This document shows positions 1 to 8,397 of a stretch of DNA of 47,112 bases, piece after piece. The position numbers and the translations under genes are program-made. Positions within the stretch are counted from its first letter, which is position 1. Each line of letters opens with the position of its first letter. Origin of the DNA: DASXTW01 sp046726275 (lineage in GTDB: Bacteria; Actinomycetota; UBA4738); assembly GCA_046726275.1 (NCBI GenBank), contig JBKPAF010000042.1:1-47112 (forward strand), read 5' to 3'. A model generated the notes under the pieces. The model was not told the origin of the DNA. It did no database searches and saw nothing but the letters and a program-made list of their open reading frames with translations.

Positions 1-1
1 T

Positions 2-562
2 CTGATCTGGTCGGAGGAGGACCCGGAGCGGCACCGCCACGATCGCCTCATCCTGGAGTTCGAAGGTGGCCACGAGCTCCGGTATCGGAACATGCGCAAG
101 CTGGGAGGAGTGTGGCTGGCCCACGACGCAGACGAAACAGCCGCGGTGCTGGGGATGCTCGGACCCGACGCGCTTTCGATCGGACGTGAGGACTTCCTGG
201 ACCACCTCGAGAGGCGGCGGGGAGGGGTGAAGGCCGCGCTCATGGATCAGACATTCATCTCCGGCGTGGGCAACATCCTTGCCGACGAGGTTCTCTGGCA
301 TGCTCGCCTTCACCCGAGGCGGCGGATCGAGTCGCTCGGGGACGAGGAACGTCGCCGGCTCTTCACCCAGCTTCACAGGATCCTCCGGGAGGCGGTCGAG
401 CACTACGACTTCATCCCGCGGAAGCGATCGTGGCTCTCCAGCGTCCGGGGAGTCCCCGGCGCAAGATGCCCTCGTTGCGGCACGCCGCTGCGGCGCATGA
501 CTGTGGCGGGGAGGACCACGTACCTCTGCCCCAGCTGTCAAGGGCCTGACCCCGTACGATGA
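2..562 (+). CDS. Fpg/Nei-family DNA glycosylase, C-terminal part
   Basis: Base-excision repair glycosylase/AP lyase that removes oxidised bases. The frame is open from base 2, so the N-terminus with the catalytic Pro and Glu lies outside the window. The visible part holds the helix-two-turn-helix domain (MDQTFISGVGNILADEVLW, which matches the conserved GVGNIYA/ADE region of the family). It ends in a zinc finger with a CPRC pair and a CPSC pair about 20 residues apart. The internal ATG at 92 is not the true start, because family homology extends upstream of it. The stop overlaps the next gene by 4 nt (ATGA), so the two are probably co-translated. Fpg (8-oxoG) and Nei (oxidised pyrimidines) cannot be separated without the N-terminus. 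Confidence 0.9.
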   Translation: MIWSEEDPERHRHDRLILEFEGGHELRYRNMRKLGGVWLAHDADETAAVLGMLGPDALSIGREDFLDHLERRRGGVKAALMDQTFISGVGNILADEVLWHARLHPRRRIESLGDEERRRLFTQLHRILREAVEHYDFIPRKRSWLSSVRGVPGARCPRCGTPLRRMTVAGRTTYLCPSCQGPDPVR

Positions 563-801
563 GTTCCGTGACGGGCACCCGGAGGTTGGCGCTGACAGCC
601 GCGCTCTTCGCGGCTGCCCTCGTCTTCCTCCTGGTGACGATCATCACCCACAGCGCAGTACCTCTGTTCCTGATGTGGCTGCCTCTTCTGATCGTGCCGA
701 TCGTCCTGGGCAAACGGGATCCGGATCTTCCCGGCCCACGAGAGACCGAGGGACCGGAGAACGGTCCTCCGGAGGCGGGGTCGGGAGCAGAAGCGCGCTA
801 G
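559..801 (+). CDS. Small two-helix membrane protein
   Basis: An 80-residue protein of unknown function. Residues about 8-30 and 33-51 are two hydrophobic segments joined by a very short turn. They are followed by a charged, Pro/Glu/Gly-rich tail of about 30 residues that is probably cytoplasmic. The start codon overlaps the stop of the glycosylase gene (ATGA), which supports translation and co-expression. No motif indicates an activity. It converges with the histone-like gene, and the two overlap by 4 nt at their 3' ends (798-801). Confidence 0.65.
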   Translation: MSSVTGTRRLALTAALFAAALVFLLVTIITHSAVPLFLMWLPLLIVPIVLGKRDPDLPGPRETEGPENGPPEAGSGAEAR

Positions 802-1355
802 GGCGTCTTCGCGGAGGCCTCGCCGGTCGAAGGCTTCTTGGATGAAGCCTTCCGGGGCTTCCTCGACGAAGCCTTCTTTCGTGTCGAGGTCCGCCCAGAA
901 GCCTTCTTCGCTCCCGAGCCGGCCTTCGCCCTGCCCGACCCCCGGGCTCCCTTCGCCTGCGCAGCTACCTGGGCGCCGGCCGCAGCGACGGCGGCTCCCG
1001 CCTTCATCGCTATTGCCGGTGCCTTGTCTGCCACCTTCTTCGCCACTGCCGGAGCCCTTGCCGCCACAGTGCCGGCGACCTTGCGCACTACCTTCGTACC
1101 TCGAGCCGCCGCCTTACTGACAACGCCGGGAGCGGTAGTGGCCACCTTCCTGGCGGCGCCCGCCGTCGTGCCGGCGACCTTCCTGGCAACCGACGGCGCT
1201 CTGCCGGCGACCTTCCTGGTGGCTCCGGCGGTCTTACCAGCGACCTTCCTGGTGGCCCCGGCCGTCGTGCCAGCGACCTTCTTGGCGACCGCTGGCGCCC
1301 TCGACGCGGCGGTCGACACCGTTTGAGCCGTCAGATCCCTGGCCCTCTTGCTCAT
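798..1355 (-). CDS. Histone H1-like Ala/Lys-rich repeat protein
   Basis: A 185-residue, very basic protein. The start at 1355 (MSKRARDLT) was chosen over the longer open frame to 1583 because AAGGAGGAGG lies just upstream and the extension would cover the divergent gene. Residues about 24-120 are tandem 11-residue units such as RKVAGTTAGAT, RKVAGKTAGAT, RKVAGRAPSVA and RKVAGTTAGAA, predicted to form a long amphipathic helix. The C-terminal 55 residues are Lys/Arg/Ser/Ala rich, like histone H1 tails and bacterial HupB or AlgP tails. Nucleoid binding is the likely role. The 11-residue period also recalls group 3 LEA stress proteins, so a desiccation or membrane role is an alternative. It is divergent from the phosphatidyltransferase gene. 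Confidence 0.75.
   Translation of the reverse strand: MSKRARDLTAQTVSTAASRAPAVAKKVAGTTAGATRKVAGKTAGATRKVAGRAPSVARKVAGTTAGAARKVATTAPGVVSKAAARGTKVVRKVAGTVAARAPAVAKKVADKAPAIAMKAGAAVAAAGAQVAAQAKGARGSGRAKAGSGAKKASGRTSTRKKASSRKPRKASSKKPSTGEASAKTP
1144..1290 (-). repeat. 33-bp tandem repeats inside the histone-like gene
   Basis: The motif ACCTTC(C/T)TGG recurs at 1144, 1177, 1210, 1243 and 1276 on the plus strand, an exact 33-bp register. Each unit encodes one 11-residue repeat. The units are diverged from one another, so this is a coding minisatellite that has been maintained by selection rather than a fresh expansion. Confidence 0.85.
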
Positions 1356-1428
1356 CGCCTCCTCCTTGTCGGACCGAGTCTGTCCCAATCTCGACCCGGA
1401 GAGCAAGGCTTGAACCACGCCCGCAGCC

Positions 1429-2187
1429 ATGGCGTACGCTCTTGCCGGCATGGGGAGTGGCGGAAGAGGAACTGGATCCGAGCCGGGCCACGCGAGCGCC
1501 AACGACGCCCCGCGGGTCCGGGACCTCCCCGGGCCGCGCCGCAGCGAAAGTGCCATCGGCCCGCTTTTCCGCAACGTCTTCAAATGGCCCTACCGCGCCG
1601 TTCTGGCGGGCCTGTACCGGGCTGGGTTCAGGCCATGGCAGCTCACCGCCCTGTCCCTGCTGTCGAACGCCCTGATCGGGTGGCTCCTCGTCACCGGGCA
1701 CTTCTTCGTTTCGGGACTGCTGCTCATCGTCGCGGGCCTGTTCGACATCTTCGACGGCGGCCTGGCACGCCTCCGCGGCGAAGCGAGCCGAGCGGGAGCC
1801 TTCCTCGACTCCGTCGTCGATCGCGTGTCCGATCTCATCCTGTTCGGATGCCTGTTCTGGGCCTTGGCCGGACAGGACCGCCGGCTCGCCGCTGCGCTCG
1901 CGCTCTCGAGCCTGATCGTGTCGTTGTTCGTCAGCCACATCCGGGCGGAAGGCGAGGCCATGGGCCTCTCGCTGACCGAAGGCGTGTTCCAGCGCCTCGA
2001 GCGCTACGTGATGCTGATGATCGGACTCACGGCACCCGGAGCCTTGGTACCGGTCCTCCTGATCCTCACGGCGCTCGGCGGCCTCACGGTCGTCCAGCGC
2101 GCCGCGTCCGCATGGCGACAGCTCGCAGATGCCCGCGCGGAGTCGGCCCCCCAAATTAGAGTGACAAAATCAGATGCGCGGAGTTGA
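1429..2187 (+). CDS. CDP-alcohol phosphatidyltransferase family protein
   Basis: Integral membrane enzyme that transfers a phosphatidyl group from CDP-diacylglycerol to an alcohol acceptor. The family signature DG(x)2AR(x)8G(x)3D(x)3D is complete: D106, D109, G110, A113, R114, G123, D127 and D131. About six hydrophobic segments follow a disordered Pro/Gly-rich N-terminus of some 45 residues. The acceptor (inositol phosphate, glycerol phosphate or another) cannot be read from the sequence. The start could be ATG 1450 instead: TTGAAC at 1410-1415 and TACGCT at 1435-1440 would place transcription initiation near 1447. A strong hairpin terminator follows 32 bp after the stop, separating this gene from the lipid operon downstream. 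Confidence 0.88.
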   Translation: MAYALAGMGSGGRGTGSEPGHASANDAPRVRDLPGPRRSESAIGPLFRNVFKWPYRAVLAGLYRAGFRPWQLTALSLLSNALIGWLLVTGHFFVSGLLLIVAGLFDIFDGGLARLRGEASRAGAFLDSVVDRVSDLILFGCLFWALAGQDRRLAAALALSSLIVSLFVSHIRAEGEAMGLSLTEGVFQRLERYVMLMIGLTAPGALVPVLLILTALGGLTVVQRAASAWRQLADARAESAPQIRVTKSDARS

Positions 2188-2219
2188 CCGGCTCTCGAAG
2201 CCTAAGATATAAACGTGTT

Positions 2220-2253
2220 GGAACCGCTGGAGTCTTCGGACTCCGGCGGTTCC
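2220..2253 (+). terminator. Rho-independent-type terminator with UUCG loop
   Basis: A 15-bp stem (2220-2234 with 2239-2253, one G-U pair) is closed by a TTCG tetraloop and followed by GTTTTGG. It lies 32 bp after the phosphatidyltransferase stop and about 65 bp before the next promoter. Confidence 0.8.
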
Positions 2254-2316
2254 GTTTTGGGACCTTTTCGGTTCGACCCGCCTCAGGGTCCCTGCCGGGA
2301 GAGTCCGGCCGGCGAC

Positions 2317-2346
2317 TTGCCCCGTCCCACACGACCTCTTCATAAT
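2317..2346 (+). promoter_or_regulatory. Predicted sigma70-type promoter for a leaderless transcript of the acyl-reductase operon
   Basis: TTGCCC (2317-2322) and CATAAT (2341-2346) are 18 bp apart. Seven bases separate the -10 box from the GTG start at 2354, so transcription would begin at or next to the start codon. No Shine-Dalgarno sequence precedes this gene, which fits a leaderless mRNA. A core CCGGCCGG palindrome overlaps the upstream edge and might be a regulator site, but that is a guess. Confidence 0.55.
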
Positions 2347-2353
2347 CTGCCGC

Positions 2354-4639
2354 GTGGTAGAGAGCCCGAGCGCCCGGGAGCGCCCCACCATCCGTGAGGC
2401 CCTGGCGGGTCGCCACATGTTGATCACCGGCGCCACCGGCTTCCTCGGGACGGCCCTCCTCGAGAGGATCCTTGCCGAGATTCCCGGCGTCCGGATCACC
2501 CTGCTGGTCCGCGGTCGGTACGGGAGTCCGCCGGCCTCCAGATTCCAGGAGATTCTGTCCAGCAACGCGTTTCGCCCCCTTCGGGAACGGATCGGATCGG
2601 ATGGCATTCAGCGCCTTTCTGACGAGCGCGTCGGTCTGGTGGAAGGCGACGTGAGCGAGGCGGCGCCAGAGCTACCGGGAGACATCGACGTGGTGTTTCA
2701 CTGTGCAGCTTCCGTCTCCTTCGATCCTCCGGTCGATCAGGCGTTCCAGGTCAACGTCCTGGGTACCAAGCGCCTGTACGAAGCCGTCAAGGCGAGCGGC
2801 AGCCGGGCTCACCTGGTGCACGTCTCGACCGCATACGTCGCCGGGATGACGAAAGGGGTCATCCCCGAGAAAGCGCTCGAGCACCGGGTCGACTGGAGGG
2901 TCGAAACCGAGGCCGCGCTGTCTTCGCGAGCCGCGGTCGAGGCTGCCTCACGCCGGCCGGAGATGCTGGATCGCTTCATGGAACAGGCGCGGAAGGAGCA
3001 CCGGCGGGCGGGACCGATGGCCGTGTCGTCGGACGCCGAGGAGCGCCGCACGAACTGGGTGAACAGGCGGCTGACCGAATTCGGACGGGCTCGCGCCCAG
3101 TCGCTCGGCTGGCCGGACGTCTACACCTTGACCAAGGCGCTCGGGGAGCGCGTGGCCGAGCGATCCTCACTCGAGTTCGGGTTACCCCTCTCGATCGTCC
3201 GTCCCTCCATCGTAGAGAGCGCCCTGGAGAAGCCCTACCCCGGCTGGATCGAGGGCTTCAAGATGGCGGAGCCGATCATCCTCGCCTACGGCCGGGGCTC
3301 CATCCCGGAGTTCCCCGGACTCCCCGAGGGGGTCATCGACATCATCCCGGTGGACCTGGTCGTGGGCGCCATGCTGGCCGTCGCGTCGACCCTCCCCGAC
3401 CGTGCCACCCGCTACTACCACGTCAGCTCCGGGGCCCGGAATGCGCTCTCATACAAGCGGCTCTACGAGATCGTGAAGGCGTACTTCGAACGACACCCGC
3501 TCCCGGAGCGCGGTCGAGGCGACATCCGGGTTCCCGAGTGGCGATTCCCGGGCCGGCGCCGGGTGATGAAGAAGCTCGAGGCAGGCGAGAAACTACTGGC
3601 CCGGGCCGACCGGATCGTGTCCCATCTCCCACGCTCGAGCCGTGTGCGCGATCTGGTCCGCCGGGTCGATCGAGAGAAGGCTCGCCTCGAGTTCGTTCGA
3701 CGCTACGCCGACCTGTACGGCGCCTACACGGAAGCCGAGGTCATCTACACCGACGGCCGAGCGCTCGAGCTGTACCAGTCGCTCTCCGAAGAGGATCGAC
3801 GCGACTTCAACTTCGACGCCGCCGTGATCGACTGGACGAGCTATTTCCAGGACGTTCACTGCCCCTCCGTCACGGTGGCCATGCGGGTCATCGGTCCCGA
3901 GCGCCCGCCGCCCCACGTCCGGGTATCGCCCAGGCACGATGGCGTGGCTGCAGTCTTCGACATGGAGGGAACGCTTCTCGATTCCAATGTCGTCGAGTCC
4001 TACCTGTGGCTCCGGCTGGCCGAGCTCCCCCGAGAGGAATGGCCGTTCGAAGTGGGCTCGGTCCTCCGGGGCCTGCCCCGCTACATCGGCGCGGACCGGA
4101 GGGATCGCGGGGAGTTCTTGCGGACGTTCTATCACCGGTACGAGGACGCCTCGGTCGAAGGCCTGGATCGGCTCATCGACCAGGACGTTTCGGAGCTCGT
4201 CCTTCGACGCCTCTCCCCTGCGGCAATCCGGAGGATCCGGGAGCATCGCCGAGCCGGCCATACGACCATCCTCATCACCGGCGCGCTCGATTGCTTTGCC
4301 AAGCCGCTCCGGCCGCTCTTCGACGAGATCGTCGCCACCGAGCTCGACCGGGAGAACGGTCGCTACTCCGGTCACCTGAGAGTGCCGCCCCTGGTGGGAG
4401 AAGCGCGGGCCGCGTGGCTGCGGGCGTACAGCGATCGCACCGGCGCGGATCTCGGACGGTCCTACGCATACGCGGACAGCCATTCAGACCTGCCGCTGTT
4501 GAAGGCGGTGGGCAACCCCGTCGCGGTGAATCCGGACGTGGCCCTGTTCCGGGTCGCCCGGAAGCGAAGATGGCCGATCGAGGACTGGCGGCGGGTGAAC
4601 GGGACCCCGCGCGTCCTCCTGCCGGAGGCGACTCCGTGA
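2354..4639 (+). CDS. Fatty-acyl-CoA reductase-like SDR fused to HAD-IB phosphatase
   Basis: A 761-residue two-domain protein. The N-terminal part is an extended short-chain dehydrogenase of the fatty acyl-CoA reductase (male-sterility) type, with NAD(P) motif TGATGFLG at 25-32 and catalytic Y257 and K261 in YTLTK. The predicted reaction is NADPH reduction of an acyl thioester to aldehyde or alcohol. From about residue 530 a HAD-IB phosphatase domain follows: nucleophile D536 in DMEGTLLDS, a Thr motif (LITGA), and the acidic motif YADSHSDLPLL. The usual second Asp of the HAD motif is Glu (E538), which may change or weaken phosphatase activity. The GTG start fits the leaderless promoter. It is the first of five co-directional genes. 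The acyl substrate is unknown. Confidence 0.85.
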   Translation: MVESPSARERPTIREALAGRHMLITGATGFLGTALLERILAEIPGVRITLLVRGRYGSPPASRFQEILSSNAFRPLRERIGSDGIQRLSDERVGLVEGDVSEAAPELPGDIDVVFHCAASVSFDPPVDQAFQVNVLGTKRLYEAVKASGSRAHLVHVSTAYVAGMTKGVIPEKALEHRVDWRVETEAALSSRAAVEAASRRPEMLDRFMEQARKEHRRAGPMAVSSDAEERRTNWVNRRLTEFGRARAQSLGWPDVYTLTKALGERVAERSSLEFGLPLSIVRPSIVESALEKPYPGWIEGFKMAEPIILAYGRGSIPEFPGLPEGVIDIIPVDLVVGAMLAVASTLPDRATRYYHVSSGARNALSYKRLYEIVKAYFERHPLPERGRGDIRVPEWRFPGRRRVMKKLEAGEKLLARADRIVSHLPRSSRVRDLVRRVDREKARLEFVRRYADLYGAYTEAEVIYTDGRALELYQSLSEEDRRDFNFDAAVIDWTSYFQDVHCPSVTVAMRVIGPERPPPHVRVSPRHDGVAAVFDMEGTLLDSNVVESYLWLRLAELPREEWPFEVGSVLRGLPRYIGADRRDRGEFLRTFYHRYEDASVEGLDRLIDQDVSELVLRRLSPAAIRRIREHRRAGHTTILITGALDCFAKPLRPLFDEIVATELDRENGRYSGHLRVPPLVGEARAAWLRAYSDRTGADLGRSYAYADSHSDLPLLKAVGNPVAVNPDVALFRVARKRRWPIEDWRRVNGTPRVLLPEATP

Positions 4640-4670
4640 GCCCGTCTTCACGGGCCGGGGGAGTTCCCTG

Positions 4671-5870
4671 ATGCTCGCCCTCGAGCTGTTCCGCTCGGTT
4701 CCCCGCTACGTGGCGGCGCGGACCATCGGCGAGCGGATCCCCGGTCTGCTCGCGGGACCCCTGGCGCCCCTCCGCCTGGTGAATCGCGACGAGCCGTCCT
4801 CGCCGGGCGACGGGTGGGCCCGGGTGCGGCCGCGACTCTCAGGCATCTGCGGGTCGGATCTCGCCACCATCTCCGGCCATGCGTCGTTCTATTTCTCCTC
4901 GTTGGTGTCGATGCCGTTCGTCCCGGGTCACGAGGTCGTCGGCGAGCTGCACGAGCCCGCCGGAGACCTGCCGGCCGGGACGCGGGTCGTCCTCGAACCC
5001 GTCCTTTCCTGCGCGGCACGGGGCTTGGAACCGTGCACCGCGTGCGCTTCCGGCTCGACGGGCCGGTGTGATCGCGTGACGGTGGGCCACGTTGCCCCCG
5101 GTCTCCAGACGGGATACTGCGCGGACACCGGCGGAGGCTGGGGGGGCATGTTCGTCGCCCATCGATCTCAGCTCCACCCGATTCCCGATTCGATGCCGGA
5201 CAGCACCGCGGTCCTGGTGGAGCCGCTCGCGTGCGCCATCCACGCCGTCCTTCGAGCGAGGCCGGACACTGGCGCGTCCGTGCTGGTCGTCGGGGCGGGA
5301 ACCGTCGGCGTGCTCTGCCTCCTGGCCCTGAGGGAGTTCACGACGGCCGGCCCGGTCCTGGTGGTGGCCAAGCACCGGGGGCAGCGGGAGCTGGCCCTGC
5401 GCCTGGGAGCGACCGAGATCATCGAGCCGAAGGACGCCGTCACGATCCTGCGCCGGGCAACCAGGGCCTACCGGCTGGACCCGGAGCGAGGCGCCCCGTA
5501 CCTGCTCGGCGGCGTCGACGTGGCGCTCGACTGCGTCGGCTCGAAGTCCTCGTTGGACCTGGCACTGCGAAGCGCCCGAGCCGGCGGGCGGGTAATCCTG
5601 GCCGGTATGCCGACGGCCGGCGCAGACCTCTCCCCCGTCTGGTTCCGGGAACTCGAGGTCACCGGAGCGTACGCAACGGGGATGGAGCTCGTGGAGGACG
5701 GACCTCGATCGACGTTCGACCTGGCCATCGACCTCGCCGGCGAGGCGCCGCTCGAGGGGATGGTGGGAGCCGAGTATCCCCTGTCTCGGTGGCGCGAAGC
5801 GCTCGATCACGCGTTCTCCGCCGGCCGACTCGGAACGGTCAAGGTGGCGTTCAACCCTGGAGGGGAGTGA
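4671..5870 (+). CDS. Zinc-dependent alcohol dehydrogenase (MDR family)
   Basis: A 399-residue medium-chain dehydrogenase that should interconvert an alcohol and an aldehyde or ketone with NAD(P). Catalytic zinc ligands are C60 (GICGSD) and H87/E88 (GHE). The structural zinc lobe has four cysteines (C114, C122, C125, C133). The Rossmann motif VVGAGTVG follows near residue 205. A GGGGGAG ribosome site sits 8 nt before the ATG, and the gene starts 31 bp after the acyl reductase. The context suggests it handles the aldehyde or alcohol made by the reductase, or oxidises a polar partner for the LarA-like protein. The substrate cannot be assigned from the sequence. Confidence 0.88.
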   Translation: MLALELFRSVPRYVAARTIGERIPGLLAGPLAPLRLVNRDEPSSPGDGWARVRPRLSGICGSDLATISGHASFYFSSLVSMPFVPGHEVVGELHEPAGDLPAGTRVVLEPVLSCAARGLEPCTACASGSTGRCDRVTVGHVAPGLQTGYCADTGGGWGGMFVAHRSQLHPIPDSMPDSTAVLVEPLACAIHAVLRARPDTGASVLVVGAGTVGVLCLLALREFTTAGPVLVVAKHRGQRELALRLGATEIIEPKDAVTILRRATRAYRLDPERGAPYLLGGVDVALDCVGSKSSLDLALRSARAGGRVILAGMPTAGADLSPVWFRELEVTGAYATGMELVEDGPRSTFDLAIDLAGEAPLEGMVGAEYPLSRWREALDHAFSAGRLGTVKVAFNPGGE

Positions 5871-5877
5871 GAACCAC

Positions 5878-7455
5878 ATGACGAGACCAGGTTTCGTGCT
5901 CGAGGTCGACGAACGGACGCCACCGCTCCTCGTCCACGAGGGAGAGGGGTTCAGGCTTCAGAAGTTCCCGCTGGGAACGCAGGTGCTGTATCCACCGGAC
6001 TCGCTTCCGCCTCTGAAGGACGTGACCGGGGCCATCCGCCACGCGTTGCTGCATCCGCACAACTCCGAGCCTCTGCCCGAGTTGATGAGGCCAGGGATGA
6101 GGCTGACCATCGCCTTCGACGATCTTTCGATCCCTCTTCCCCCGATGCAGACGCCGGACATCCGCGGCCGGGTGATCGAACAGGTTCTCGAGATCGCCGC
6201 TAGGAAAGGGATCGACGACGTGAGGCTGGTGGTGGCGAACTCGCTCCACCGGCGGATGACACCGGCGGAGATCAAGCGCGCCGTGGGCGAGCGCGTGTAC
6301 CGGTCGTTCTGGCCGGAGGCGCTTACCAACCACGACGCTGAGGATCCGGACAGCCTGGCGTACATCGGCCAGACGGAGAAGGGCGAGGACGTGGAGATCA
6401 GCCGGCGGGCCGCCGAGAGCGACCTCCTCGTCTACGTGAACATCAACCTCGTCGCCATGGACGGCGGACACAAGTCGGTACCGGTCGGGCTGGGGTCGTA
6501 CAAGAGCCTGCGCCACCACCACACGGTGCACACGATGCTGAACTCGCGCTCATACATGGACCCCGCCCACTCGGCCCTGCATGACTCCTGCGCGCGGATG
6601 GGCAGGCTGCTCGCCGACCATCTGAGGATCTTCACCATCGAGACCACCTTGAACAACGAAACGTTCCCCAAGCCCTTCACGTTCATGAACAAGCGCGAAT
6701 GGGAGTGGTCGCTGGCCGACCAGGCCGCGTACCTGGCGGCCAAGAAGGCCAACGACTCAGGGCCGCCCAGGATCCGGCGGGAGATCTTCCAGCGCATCGC
6801 GTCCCCCTACGGTGTCACGGGGATCAACGCCGGCGAGACCGAGGCGGTTCACGAGAGGACCATGGCCAACGTCCACCGCCAGCAGCTGGTCGAGGTCAAC
6901 GGGCAGGCGGACGTGATGGTGGTCGGACTCCCCTACATCTGCCCCTACAACGTCAACTCGATCATGAATCCGATCCTCGTCCAGTGCCTGGGGCTCGGCT
7001 ACTACTTCAACCTGTACCGGAACAAGCCCGTGGTTCGCAAGGGTGGCGCGATGATCCTGTTCCATCCCGTGCCGTGGGAGTTCCACCAAGTGCACCACCC
7101 GAGCTACATCGACTTCTTCGACGAGGTGCTCCCGGAGACCACCGACCCTGCGGCCATCGAGGCGAAGTACGAGCAGCAGTACGCCGCCGACCCGTGGTAC
7201 GTCCATCTCTACAGGAACTCCTACGCCTATCACGGCGTGCATCCGTTTTACATGTGGTACTGGGGAGCCCATGCCATGGACTACCTGGGCGACGTGATCT
7301 TCGTGGGTGGAGACCGTAGGGCGGTGCACCGGATGGGATTCCGGGCCGCGTCGAGCTTCGCCGATGCCCTGGAGATGGCGGGCGAGACCGTCGGCAGCAG
7401 CCCGAGGCTCGCTTACCTCCACTGCCCTCCCCTGACCCTCGCCGACGTCCGATGA
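5878..7455 (+). CDS. LarA-like (DUF2088) possible nickel-pincer enzyme
   Basis: A 525-residue protein of the lactate racemase family. LarA uses a nickel-pincer nucleotide (NPN) bound to a lysine to move hydride at an alpha-hydroxy carbon. Family landmarks are the N-terminal Asp motif (FDDLSIPLPP, 80-89), the L-H-R motif with H124 (LarA H108 position) and GGHKSVPVGLGSYKSL, where K199 aligns with the NPN lysine K184. H215 lies 16 residues later, the same spacing as K184 to H200. The second LarA histidine (H174) has no equivalent, and the Arg of the DxTR motif is Ile. The protein is about 100 residues longer than typical LarA, with an aromatic and His-rich C-terminal third. A strong GGAGGGGAG site precedes the ATG. 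It sits between the dehydrogenase and the acyltransferase. Substrate unknown. Confidence 0.75.
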   Translation: MTRPGFVLEVDERTPPLLVHEGEGFRLQKFPLGTQVLYPPDSLPPLKDVTGAIRHALLHPHNSEPLPELMRPGMRLTIAFDDLSIPLPPMQTPDIRGRVIEQVLEIAARKGIDDVRLVVANSLHRRMTPAEIKRAVGERVYRSFWPEALTNHDAEDPDSLAYIGQTEKGEDVEISRRAAESDLLVYVNINLVAMDGGHKSVPVGLGSYKSLRHHHTVHTMLNSRSYMDPAHSALHDSCARMGRLLADHLRIFTIETTLNNETFPKPFTFMNKREWEWSLADQAAYLAAKKANDSGPPRIRREIFQRIASPYGVTGINAGETEAVHERTMANVHRQQLVEVNGQADVMVVGLPYICPYNVNSIMNPILVQCLGLGYYFNLYRNKPVVRKGGAMILFHPVPWEFHQVHHPSYIDFFDEVLPETTDPAAIEAKYEQQYAADPWYVHLYRNSYAYHGVHPFYMWYWGAHAMDYLGDVIFVGGDRRAVHRMGFRAASSFADALEMAGETVGSSPRLAYLHCPPLTLADVR

Positions 7456-8369
7456 AGGGCCCCTCCATGGTCGATGAGATCCGGGAGGTGGCCAGGGGCT
7501 GGCGCTGGACCCGCCGGCCGTTGGTTCCCCGGTCGGCCGAATCCTGGCAGCCGAGACGCGAGCCCAGGGTGTTCCCGACCAGTTGGGCCCGGGCGCCAGC
7601 GGCCAGGGCGGTCCGCGAAGCGGTCCTCCGATACGGGTTCAAGCCGATCGTGTGGACGGAGACGGAGCCATCCGTCCACGGTCTCGATCACCTGGCCGCG
7701 TTGCGGCCTCCTGTGATGCTGGTGGCGAACCACGCCAGCCACATGGACACGCCCCTGATCCTCTGCTCGCTGCCGAAGGCATGGCGGGAGAAGACGGCGG
7801 TCGCGGCCGCGGCCGACTACTTCTTCGACGTCTGGTGGCGAGCGGCCAGCACGGCCCTCGTGTTCAACACGTTCCCCATCGAGCGTACCGGGGGCAAGCG
7901 CGCCACCGACACCGCTCGCAAGCTCGTGACGGATGGCTGGAACCTCCTGGTGTATCCGGAAGGCACCCGATCCAAGGACGGGTGGGTCGGACGGTGGCGC
8001 CACGGTGCCGCGCGATTGTGCATCGAGTACGGCATCCCGGTCGTTCCCATCGCGCTGAGAGGAACGTACTCGGCGATGCCTCGAGGAAGGTCCTGGCCCA
8101 TCAAGGGCAGGGCTCCCCTGTCGGTTCGGTTCGGGCCGCCCCTGTATCCGGAGGACGGCGAGGACTTCAGTTCCCTTTCCCGGAGGATGCAGCAGGGTCT
8201 GGCTCGGCTGTGGGACGAGGACGCCACGACCTGGTACGAGTCGCTCCGGCGGGAGAGCGAGGGAACGACGCCATCCATCACCGGACCCGAGGGCCCGAAA
8301 TGGCGCCGGGTGTGGGAGGCCAGCCGGGCACTGCCCAGGCGGAGCAGGCCGAGGGTCTGGCGGCGATGA
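7452..8369 (+). CDS. PlsC-type 1-acylglycerol-3-phosphate acyltransferase family protein
   Basis: A 305-residue membrane-associated acyltransferase that moves an acyl group from acyl-CoA or acyl-ACP onto an alcohol. Motif I is NHASHMD with H94 and D99 (HX4D). Motif III is YPEGTR at 168-173, and a VPIALRGTY-like motif IV follows. The ATG overlaps the previous stop (ATGA). An in-frame ATG at 7467 has a better-placed GAAGGG site and is a plausible alternative start. Both ends are Arg-rich and basic. Together with the acyl reductase it suggests acylation of a product of this operon, for example a lysolipid, glycerol ether or wax-type ester. The acceptor is unknown. Confidence 0.88.
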   Translation: MKGPSMVDEIREVARGWRWTRRPLVPRSAESWQPRREPRVFPTSWARAPAARAVREAVLRYGFKPIVWTETEPSVHGLDHLAALRPPVMLVANHASHMDTPLILCSLPKAWREKTAVAAAADYFFDVWWRAASTALVFNTFPIERTGGKRATDTARKLVTDGWNLLVYPEGTRSKDGWVGRWRHGAARLCIEYGIPVVPIALRGTYSAMPRGRSWPIKGRAPLSVRFGPPLYPEDGEDFSSLSRRMQQGLARLWDEDATTWYESLRRESEGTTPSITGPEGPKWRRVWEASRALPRRSRPRVWRR

Positions 8370-8397
8370 CCGCCCGGGCTCGACGGGGGCCGCCGCG

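Noticed and set aside
1144..1290. CRISPR-like array
   Set aside because: The 33-bp units are contiguous with no spacers, and they encode protein repeats.
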